Assembly: GCA_037783545.1 (NCBI GenBank)
Contig: JBBELK010000992.1
Location: 992,001-1,056,000, forward strand
From: Henricia sp. BOLD:AAB3569
Taxonomy: Eukaryota > Echinodermata > Asteroidea > Spinulosida > Echinasteridae
Direction: 5' to 3'
DNA: 64,000 bases
Below, piece by piece: positions 28,401 to 40,400 of the stretch. A program made the translations under genes and the position numbers. The notes beneath the pieces were generated by a model that worked only from the letters and a program-made list of their open reading frames with translations, did not search any database and had not been told where the DNA came from. Numbering within the stretch: the stretch's first letter is position 1; each line of letters opens with the position of its first letter.

Positions 28401-31400
28401 CTGCATCCAATTTCATTGCGATGCTGCAACGGAGAAGGTCAGACTCCCGAATTTTCCGCATCACGGACAACACGGACGGAAAAAGGAATTTGATTAAGAA
28501 CACGGAATCCGGAATATAAAACGGAAGTGAAAAAAATAATCAGAATAAAATGGAAATCACATGTTTTCTTCAAAAATTGTCTAAATTCAATCATTGGGAA
28601 CTCTTCCCAGCAGAATATAATCAATCCGATTGCAAGAAACAACTGTTCAAATTATTACCAAAAACGTTTTCGTGCAGCACGTACGGCCTCGGATCGGCCT
28701 AGCCTCCTGGGCATGTTGGCCGCTAGCGCTAGGTGCATTTAACACACGATGATCATGGTGTTGGTCGCTACTTCGTTGCTAGTGTTCAATGTTGCAACTC
28801 GTGGGAGCGGGTACCAGTGATGTTTGTGCCACAAACATGATGGCCTGAGAACCCGCTAAATTTTGTTTTGCCTTTAGATTGGTTCTCGATCCTATCGCTT
28901 ATTCATATTGCGATATTCATTCGTCCTGTGGACAAAGTGTGTGGAATATGTGGATGGGAACCAATCTATGCTGCATCGTGCATGTGCACGACGCGTGATC
29001 TGTGATTACTATCACTACGCGCGCATACGTGAGCTGTCACGCTGGAGAAATGTCAAAAAGGTGGAAGGCTTTGCCATCCAGAAAACTGAAAAACGAAACT
29101 CTATCGCCAAATCTCCGAGTTCGCCGGTTTCCCCAAGTCTACTTTATGTTTCAGACGGCATCTTATTCTGCAAATATTTTTCCCATAGCTTAGAATTTCG
29201 TCGCAAAGACACCGTAGCCGATCATCTAGCCAGCAAATAGGGCAGACATGTGTTTTTTGTAGTTTTAAATAACACCGTTGTTTTTTTTGCCAAAATTAAC
29301 ACCGGCAAAAAACGGAATTTGAAATTTAAAAAACGGAATCTGGCAAAAAACAAAGCGGAAAATTTGGGAGTCTGGAAGGTGGTCAAGTTGACATATATAC
29401 AGTCTTCCTTCTAGTTACAGCTTGGCTATTTTGTTACAATGACCAAAACATGTCGCAGCTTCCAATGTGAGTCAAGGCGTTGTCAAGGAACTTGCAATGC
29501 AGGTTTTGTGTAATGGATGGTGCAATGTGACTCAAGTTACGATTTAGCGCAGCGCAAAATTGGGTGCTGGTTAGTACGCACCGACATGCCCTGGACCTCC
29601 ATGTCAGCAAAAATAGGTTATGTCTTAAAGGCACAGGCTCGTCAGCAATGCGCGCCCGCCAAATGTGTGCCACGCAATACGCAGCTCCATAGCAAAGGCA
29701 TGGAGCTGCGTGTTTCGAGCACGAATTTGGCGGGCACGCATTGCTGACGAGCCTGTGCCTTTAAGTAAAACGATGCCCCAAAACTGCCAACTTTCCTTGC
29801 TACTGTGTAATGTTAACGTGTTTTATGATCTGAATGTGCTTTACAGTTTAATAGAAGAACAACTCGATCCTTTCGGGTGTAGACCCTGCCATCTTGTGGG
29901 GCAACTTGTTTTTGAAATTGGTCAAGGACCAAAGAAACTGCCCTACAATATGGGAGATATGCAATATGATCTATACTTTATAAAGTGCAACAAACTGGAG
30001 CACCACCTTTTTATGCCATCACGTCCCTACATTGGCCTAGACAGGATTTGAACCCAGCCCCAGAAGTTGGCAGTGCAGAAAGTACAACGACTACGACCTG
30101 ACATTGTTTAATTACTATTTGTCCAATTTGATAGGGTCTACAAGTTGCCTCAAAGCAGAAGATTAATCCGTGGGACACACTTGAAGCCTATAAAAATCCC
30201 GCGCCCCTCTCCTGGTCATTTTTTGGAGCCGTACGCATGGAACGCAAGCCTCTCAAGTACCAGGAACAATTCCGTCTGACCCTCTACCACACCCACTCTA
30301 GAGAGAAGTCCGATGATTACTACTTCCAACCACCTCAGTTGCCCCCTGATGAAGAGGAGCCACCCCAGCCCTCGGGGAGCCAAGAAACGGAGAAACCATC
30401 CATGGATTCATCGGGAAATAGCTTGTCGGAGAGCAGTAAGGGGGAGGGGAGTAGTGGGGGTGGTACGGGGGAGATTACGACGAGTACCACGACGAGTAAG
30501 AAGAGAAAGAGAGCTCCTCGGAAGAAGACGCCTACACCGAGTCAGCAGATAATGAGAGAGGTATTGGAATTGGTTACTTATTGTCAGTTGTTTGTCCACG
30601 TTTGTTTTGTCACAGAATCAAGATCCCGACTTATGAAATAGCTCTCAACAAGGATCTCAAGTGACATAGATAGCATTTTATTTTCAAATTTTATTCATAA
30701 CATTCATCGTAAATAAATGTACAGCCTAGATGTTTTTGTATTGCGTGCTGTCACTGAGAATGTAAATCTCCGCAGTGTTTCGTTACCAATTTGGATTTTG
30801 CGCTGTACCAGGCTTATTTATTGCAATATATGCAATATTATTACACTAACAAGACATTACAAGTGATAATTTTGGATTGAAATCAAAAGGTATCAACATT
30901 TTTAACTTTTCAACTTTCTTTGCCAAGAGAGGGCACTATTATACACATATGGACTGGCAATGAGGTCACTAGTGCACGTCTATGGGCCCCGAGGGACTGT
31001 GAGTGACCACAAGAGGGTCCTATTTCCCGAGGCCGAAGGCCGAGGGAAATAGGACCCTCTTGTGGTCACTCACAGTCACGAGGGGCCCATAGACGTGCAC
31101 TAGAGACCGAATTATGACAGTCCGTATGTGTTTTATAACACGCCTCAGGCAAAAATACACACATGTACAGGTGAAATTCAATTTAATACATTAACAAGCA
31201 ACCTCCAGAGGGCGCAATAACCGGTCACTAGTTTTTGAGACTAGTGACCGGTCGGGAACACTAGCAGGGAATCACGCGCGCGTGAAGTCTTAACGCGCGA
31301 GCGAAGTACACGCTGGCGCAAATTTCATGCACTAGCCTAAATTAGTGAACCTCACGTGACTGTGTTTCAGCCAGTCAGGATTGAGAATCGGAAAGAGGCG

Positions 31401-34400
31401 TGTTATAATTTACTTTATAGCACGCCTCTTTCTGATCCTTTATCCTGACTGGCTGAATCAAAATCATGTGGGGTTCGCTAATCTAGACTAGTACATGAAA
31501 TTTGCGCCAGCATAAACTAGACACACCCCAAAATGTCTAGCGCTCGTGTCAAGACTTGACGCGTGTGCATAATTTCCTGACTAGTGTTCCTGACCAGGCA
31601 AAAACTAGTGACTGGTTCCTGAGCCTTCTGGAGATTGCCAACTGTGCCAATGAACAGCAATTCTGAAACTGACAAACTGCTCTTGTTGAACTACTTATTG
31701 TGAAAGTGCTTACTGTGTGCTTAATGTTCAAAAACCTATATACATGTATTGTTCAAATGAATATTGTTGGATTGATAATTATAGTAAATTTAATTGCATT
31801 TATATTTTGGCCAGAGACATATGAACTAGCATAATTCGGTCATCAGTACTAGTTAACAACTATGTGCACCTCCCGCCAGTGTGTAACCACAAGCAGGATA
31901 TTATGATGCAAGAAATAACGACACAGGCTCACAAAAGCATTGAAAACTTGAAGAGAGCAAAGAAAATATCTGCTGGCATTTCAGCTGAATTCCATTAGTA
32001 GTATTATGCTCAATCTATCCCTAAGTCAACTTTGAACAGTTATAATTTTGTAGAAACAAAATGACAAACTGCTCTCAAATTTGGACTAATTCACTTTGTT
32101 TTTCTCTACAGCCGTTTCCTTACCAGGGTATGGCAGGTTTCCCTGAGCGACCGTTCATGCAACAGCCACCGGGTTACATGCCAGGGCAGTTCCCCTACCA
32201 GCAGCCTCTACCACCCGGTAAAATGCCATTCTTATTCTCTTTTTTTTTCATGTTAAATGTGAAAACCAACTGCAATTTGTTTTCATATACACTCGGCAAA
32301 AGAAGTTCTTGGACACTTGTAAAAGTTCAAATAATTTTTAAAAATAATTCATAAAAAGCACACTATTGTATATCAATATGACCACACAATAGTTCTCTAC
32401 CAGCATGATATGGAGTTAACGCGTGAGCAATCATGCATGGCTGGTTACACGCATTAAACAATAGCAAGTACAGTAACAGAAAATTGCAAGAAATGGAGCA
32501 TTCAGTTATTCAATTGTGAAACAGTTTATGTGGCATAATCCGATAGTTGGTGCAGTGACAAATCGCCTTCTCAGTGCAAGCATCCTAATCCTCCTGTCTT
32601 CTGCAGGGGTGGTGACCCTAGGTCGACCAGTCCTAGGCGGTCGCTAACATCATCAGTAGCCAAATAGCGCTGGTTCAAATTTGAAATTGTTGATGGTGCA
32701 ACTTGAAAAAACGAGCCACTTGTCTAAATGACTGTCCAGATTGCAACATTCCTATTGCTCTTGCCCGCTCTTGGTTGGAAAGCTTCATCTTGAAAGTGTA
32801 TGTCCAAATGATGCATCTCATGATGCATCTGTAAGCATTTAATTCCAATCATAAACACCTGTTGCAATTGTGGAATGTATGCCTGCAGGATGGACATGAT
32901 TATTAGCATTTGAATGCTCCATTTCTTGCAATTTTCTGTTACTGTACTTGCTATTGTTTAATGCGTGTAACCAGCCATGCATGATTGCTCACGCTTTAAC
33001 TCCATATCATGCTGGTAGAGAACTATTGTGTGGTCATATTGATATACAATAATGTGCTTTTTATGAATTATTTTTAAAAATTATTTGAACTTTTACTAGT
33101 GTCCAAGAACTTCTTTTGCCGAGTGTATTCTAAAGCACACATATTGATGTACGTAGTAACTATCCCTTAAAGCACACACACTGTGAGATATTCATCGTTT
33201 CTTCCCTCCTTATCTGAGTCATGTTTTCCTGCATCTCACATTATCCAAAACAAATTAAAACATTCATTATTTGTTTTATATAACACCCAAGTAGATCCTT
33301 GTCATCCTACCTTTTTTTTACAAATTATTCAGGCTTACCCTTCGAATTTATTTCATCGCCCGTCATAAAGTACAAAACCTGCCATGTCGCTTGTGAGTTG
33401 TAGTAAAAACATTTTTGTGTCCGGGGCCGGTCGCGCTCACTGGTCGCGCTCGCATCATACATGTACACGCGCACGGTGGGCGCGGGCGCACCGTGCAATG
33501 GAAAAAACGTATGGAATATGCACGGTATAGTGACGTAGCATTAAATGGATTAAATATTAAACGACACATGACCTGCTATCGTCTAATCAGATCACAAGGA
33601 TCTACTTGGGCATTATATGAAAACAAATATGACAGTTAAAGGGTTAAGTGCAAGATTAACAAACATCTTTCTCCACTATAAATGTCTTCCTATTACTTTT
33701 GTGCACAAAGCACAGAAAGTATATATAACGATAGACACCTATAGTTTGAATAATACATTGCTCAGATAACTCTCATAGTTTTATGAAGAAAAAAAAAATT
33801 ATTTTAGTTTTCTTGATATCTTTGCAAAATTCAAATTCCCCTCTGATTTGCAACAGCAGGTCCGTCTCGCATCGACCGTCAGATGCCAATTGGTAACCCC
33901 AAGGCCGCCCTGCGTAACATGCTAGTGGATAGGAAGCACCCGGGCAACCAGACGCATAATCAAACAACGCAGGTAAGGGTCAAAGGGTCATACAGTTTCA
34001 CGGCACTGCTTAAAGACATATTACATGATCGGAGAACTTAACAGGAACAACAGCATCAAATAACTAAAGAATAATGTTGATAAACTGCCTTGTAGAAATT
34101 TCAGTTGCATACCGGTAGATACAATAGCAATGCATTTTGTGACATTTCACTTTACACCCCACCCCCGTATTCAGCTGTGCTGCACATCCCCCAATTACCT
34201 AATCATAACATATGACACATCATTGTAAAGAGGAATAACATGGCTTTTCAAGGAAAATTACTTGGTAACAAGAAATTGTCAGTAAAACTTCAGTTTATTA
34301 GCAGAAAAGTTGTCTTAAAGTGATATTTGATGGTTGAGATGAGCCTGAGCAAGTTTGGAGGTATTATTGCATCAATGTCTTAAAAGAGCATGTTCAGATC

Positions 34401-37400
34401 CCATTCTAGACTATTTGTCCCACAGGTGTTCAAATTTTGAACACCTTTAATAAGTATCAAATATTTCTCATTACCATTCTGAAATTTGACCCTCTCAATC
34501 TATATATTTTGCAAGGATACATGTAATTAGCACCCTGAGCACATTGTGTGGTGGATATGTGCACTATAGAAGACTCCGGCATTATCATCATTATATCATC
34601 GAAAATCCACCGATGTTTGATAAACTAAAATTATCCGGAATGTAAGCAGGGAGTTAAGTACACTGCCCAGTTTGCTTCAACATCCAAATTGAAGATTGGA
34701 TCATGCAAGATTCCCTCCAGTGCCATTTCATCTGTAAAATAGTTATTCACATTTAAACATTGATGCAAATATCCCTGTGCTGGGCCATTCTCTTGTTACA
34801 TGTGGCTTTTTGAAGTGTATTATGTTTTTTTAAATGGTTGCTGAATACTTTTGCATTAATATAGCATGGTAGTTATCTAAAGGGGGCACCTTATATAATA
34901 TTACAGCATTTGTCTCAAATTTATTTGAAAATTTGGAAAAAAAATGTATGTTACTTGTGTCACATTTCTGACGTCACACATAACAGACATATTTTACCCT
35001 GTAAAAAGGAACTTTCAGATAAATTTGAAACAAATGCTGTACTATGCATAGTTCCGACCTGTCAATCAAGCCGAACCCGCCGACCAATCGCAACAGAGCT
35101 AGCAGACAGTGCCCACATAGGTCAAAGTGCATTGCATCACAAACAATCACGCGATTTTCTGCCCATACAGTTTGTATGTTGTATGCGCCAGTGACCAGGG
35201 GCCAATTTCATGGCGCTGCTAAGCAAAAAAATTTGCTTAGCACAGGATTTGTTTGCTTTATTTTGCAAAAATGGATTGCCAGCCAAAATCGTAAGTGATA
35301 TGTATTGAAAGGTATTCTCCTACTCTTGCGAAGAACACAAGTTGGCGTATAATTTTGGCTTGTACTCCATTTTATAAAGCAAATAAATCCTGTGCTAAGC
35401 AAATTTTTTGTGCTTAGCAGTGCCATGAAATTGGCTCCAGGTGAATTTTGGTTTCAATGTCGGGCGATTCGCTGTTCAAAGGTAGGAAAGCGCATTTTTA
35501 TGAATATATGTATACATGCATCCTTGCATTACTAGCCCTTCGCTCAGTGTGCGCTACAGTAACTGTCGACCCTTAAACATAAATACCTTTGAGTTTTCTC
35601 CAATGAATCTGTGCTTTCCATGTCGAGTCCCGTTGCTTTGTACGTTGTGTCGCCATTTTTTTGCGATGGCTTGTGAGCACATAGAAACAGTATCTAAGGG
35701 GCGGGGTTAACTGGGCAATCTCGGAACTATGCATTATATAAGGTGCCCCCGGTAGATGACTACCATGCTACAAAAAAATGCAAAAGTATTCAGCAACAGA
35801 AAAAATATTTAACATAATACAGTTCAAAAAAGCTTCAAAATGTCACACACGTAACGGGAGAATGGGCCTGCTTTGGATCAACATCTCTTGACTGACAAAA
35901 TAAATACTGTGACACTTTTTTGGTTGACAAAAAAAATCCAACTTTTTGAAAGAATTCTATCAGAGGATGGTATCTTGGGTTTATTGAACATAAAACATGA
36001 ACAACCGTCACCCTATTGACTTTGGCAAGTGCAGATTGCATTGCGCCTCCATTCGGCAGGGCGGCTATGCAATCTCTGCTGCTAATTGGGGGAGCTCTTG
36101 CCATTACATGCGCAATGAACTTGGGGTACCAGCTCTTTGTTTAGAGAAAACTTGGGCTCAGGTCACAGTTCAAAGCAATCGGGGTTAAAATTTTGTGATC
36201 GTTTTGTCCATGGATCGGAACCCTAATGATTTTTTAAAAAAATAAAAAATCATTACACAGTCTGTTATAGAAGTTGCCATGGTAATTTTAACTCGAGTAG
36301 TTTAAATTTAAAACGATGGTGATATGCATGATGATATGGTGATATGCATGTCTCTACCAGGGTTTTGGGTCTGTCTTACAAATGTAGGTCTGTAGCCCAT
36401 TTTAGTGATATTCACGATATTCTCTTACAGATTCTTTTATCTTCTCTCAAAATAGATGAAATAACTAATACCAAGAAGATAACTTAAAGGCCCATTGTAT
36501 CATTTGCAATGACCCCATTTTGTTTGAAAATGTTGGAAATTTACAACCGAAGGTAGTTTTTTAAAAGTCCCGTGCACGGGACTTTTTTACCATTCACTTG
36601 TACACAAAATCCATATATATAGATTTTCAAGGTTTTCTAAAGCATTGATGCATTTATGTAGCTAAAATTTCTCTAGGCTACATGTAGTTTACCACCATTG
36701 TTCCTTAGATATGTTACACTCTTATTCCACAAATTTGTAAAAAGTTTTATCTTGCAAATGATACATAGGGCCTTTAAGCCTCAAACGGGTTAATACAAAT
36801 AGTCTGTCTGTTACCCTTTGGGGCTTACATGTAAGTCATCTTTTTATCAAATACAAGTTCCCTTTTTTTATTTCTTCTACTTTGAGAGAATATAAAAGTG
36901 TTTGCAGGAACATGATCTTAATTACCAAAATAGACTCTAGTCCTGAGAAGGACTTTGTTACCAGAGTGAGATATATTCAGATTTGTCAGAGTAGTGTATT
37001 ATTATTTATATTTGAAAATGTAAGCGAAAGAGTGGCTTGCATATTCTACAGAAAACTGTTTTATAAATTTTGTACGAAATTAATTTATTAATTTTGTTAA
37101 TACTTATAAAGGTATTTTTTGTAGTCAAGGCTGCTATTTTATGCTATACAGTGTTAAAAAGGCTTTGCAAGCCCACGGTTTCATTTAGCATTGAAACGAT
37201 TACACAAATGTATGTGGGGTAGTCAATATTAGCTACCTTAGGTACTGTAGCAGTACTTGACTTTTCACCTCTGGGCCCTGGTTCGAATCCTGCCCAGGTT
37301 AGTATGTGGATTTGGTTCTCGGTCTCTGCTTGATTCTGTGGGTTTCCCTATACACGTGTAGAGCGGTTTTCCTCCCACAGCGTTACATTTCTTCATAATC

Positions 37401-40400
37401 CTCTCATACGGCACAATGTGAGTGCCATCCCACTTGTTTAGATACCGAGAAAATTTATCTCACCAAGTTGACTTATAACGTCGATTAAAGGCCCTCTCAC
37501 ACACGGAAAAATTTCAGTCGCGTGCTTCAAGAGTTGGCGAATTCGGCAAACTCTTGGTAAAACACTCGGCGTCACAATGGAAAACTCCTCTAGAGAACAT
37601 GACAGCATCTTAATACCATTTATATGGAAGCTCAAGAGTCACTCATTATCACTGTACATGACAGTGCAGAAGACGTCCTAATATTTCATCTTAACAGTTA
37701 ATGAGCTCATTTAACTCTGTATTACTGACGGGACAAATATTATGCAGTCACATGGGTCAAGAAATCACCTGTGCAGAATAGGTTTTGATGGTTCTATTTA
37801 TTCCATTTATTCACCCAGGGTGTGCCCAAACGGTTAACTAGAACTAGTTTCCATTGGGGCCCTGCAAACACTCATAAAAACAATAACATGATTTATTTAA
37901 ATTAAATAACTTCACAATTGTATATTAGCAAACACAAACTGGAACAAGATACAACAACTACAATATCAAAATTCACTACACATCCACACACCACCAAAGG
38001 TGGACCAGACAAATAAACACAAATGCACCAGCACAAGACATAATATATACGTATATGCGACTCTGAAATTTACGCTAATTACGGGAAGGGCATTTTCATC
38101 AGTCTATACTGGTTTTCACCAGCCTATACTGAACTTCATGTTTTAGAAACTCATGTTGCGATTTCCATGAAATGGCCCCACAGGTTTTATAGGACTTATG
38201 AGTTTAAACAGTGCCACGGTCACATTGAGAAGTTACTGGTTTCAGTACCAGAAAAAGCCCATAATAATGATGTAAGAAGTTGTTGGATGATTTACGATTG
38301 ATAAAAAAAACGAGAAAGAAAAAAAAAATTGTGGTACTGAGGAGAAAAGGGGTTAAAATCTTAAGTTGACTGATATTTTTGCTGCCTGCCACACATTGCA
38401 GAGAGAGGATGCACTCAACTATGGGAGCCCCATTCTGAAGGTAAAACATCTTCATCTGTTGTTGCACTCTCCTATATGGTATAGACGATGTGCCTTTGAT
38501 GTCACAGCTAAACAACAATTATTTTTACTCTTTCTCTTCCTTGCCATTGCAAGTCAGTTTGTTAGTCATTCCATGAAGTTGAGGAGTGCTTTCCGTGTCA
38601 CAACTGAAATTATTTTCACCCCTTTTTGCCCTTGATGACCTCATGAATCGGTAGTATTCAGAAATTTCAGCTGTTGAATGAGAGAAATTTAAAACCTTCA
38701 TTTATTCTTGTAAGAAAATCCACAAGCAGACGTCAACTGAATGGACTGTTGTGCAAATGCAGGTGTGGCATTTGGTGTTTTTCAACGGGTTTTCTTGAAC
38801 CACACAGAAAGTTGGAATCCTCCGAATTCAATTTTAGAAGGATAGTTTAGTTGGAAAACTGTTTGTTAACTTCAAATTTAACATAAAAACATTTGGAGTT
38901 TGAATGGAAGAGGTTAAACTGGCGTGGTTTCTTAGTTACATGTACATCCGCAATCACCACTTTGTTAAATAATTTAGAACCTCAACACTCTGTAATTTCA
39001 ACAATTGCCCCCAAACAATGTAATAGCCACCACATCATGCAACATCATTTTACAAATGACTCGTTGCTCCCTTATTGACCATTTTATGGAAATAAAGAAA
39101 TTCGTGCCTCAACTTCATGGAGTGACCCCTGTGGTTTAGGTGGATTTTAATCATGATCCTTTACCAAATTGATAACGACAAAAAACATGATGTGTAAGCT
39201 CATAACAGGCACATGGTTTGTACTTAACCCCACCTCTCCCTCAAAAACCAATGAGTGGCATTAATTCCCTATCCATATGCATGCAGTGCTGATGCATGGG
39301 TTTTATTTTTTTCAGATTTGGAGTTGAATTTTTATTTATTAGCTGAAATGGCTGCAGTGTGTGATGTGTGCAGAACCATAGGTCGTTATCCAATCCACTA
39401 ACAGATTAGCCTGTATTAATGCATTCACACTTGATCTGGTTAGGGGATCAGATCCAGCAATTTCAAGATTTGATGCACTTCTGGGGAATCATCAGTTTCA
39501 TAACACTTTCCAAGCAAATTATGAATTAAGCTGTGCAAATGGTTTTGCAAAAATTATAATTCACAGAATTGTAATGAGATTTTCTCACTTCAACTAGAAA
39601 TTTCCTATATATGCTAAACCTGGCATATTTTTTTTTTCAGAACCAAATATTTTTTCGACTTTAAAGGAAATATATCATGGTGTAAGCACTAAAACATTCA
39701 CAGATTGCAGATGGGTTTTATGCAATGAAAGTTCTGAAGTAGAAAATCAATTATTATGAGGATTATGAAATTGGCCTAACAATTTTGATCAGGTGTCGAG
39801 TTATCAACATTCAGTGTGAACAGGATTTTGTATCAGATCCTGCTGCTTAAGTTTATCCAATGCAAAACTTAAACCAGAAGTATGCCCAAGAGGCAAAAGA
39901 CAATGGGTGAGGTCACAATTCTGTGTGTGTTACTTGTTAGTGTTGGTGTTAACAGATCTGTTATCTTAATCGGAATTGTGACCTCGGAACAAACACCGTG
40001 TTAACAGAACATTAGTGTTAGTGTTGAAATTCGTGCGCAGAACTACAAATTGAAGTACATGTATCCATGTATAAGTGAGGTCACAATTCTCCGTGTGAGT
40101 GTTAGTGTAACCGATCTGTCAAGGATATGTTACCTTGGCATATCGGGAAATCGTGTTATTGTTAGTGTAACAGATCTGTTAACGGATCTTGTGACTCGAC
40201 GTCTTGGGGAATGTGAAGGTGGTAGGGTTCTGCACGACTTTCAACACTAACATAGAATTGTGACCTCCGGTCCGTGTTATACGAGCTTAACCACTAAGTG
40301 ATTGAAATTTGCAAAATCTTCACGGAGCCAAACAAAGTCTCAATTGTGGGTAGAATGCAAAATTTATAAATTGTGCTTTAAAGGCAGTATACATGATTGG

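Larger units (their letters stand above)
34835..35800. mobile_element. Outer inverted-repeat element containing nested MITEs
   Basis: Left arm GTTGCTGAATACTTTTGCAT through GGGGGCACCTTATAT (34837-34898) and right arm ATATAAGGTGCCCCC through GCAAAAGTATTCAGCAAC (35735-35799) are reverse complements. Everything between them is made of other MITEs. Confidence 0.8.
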
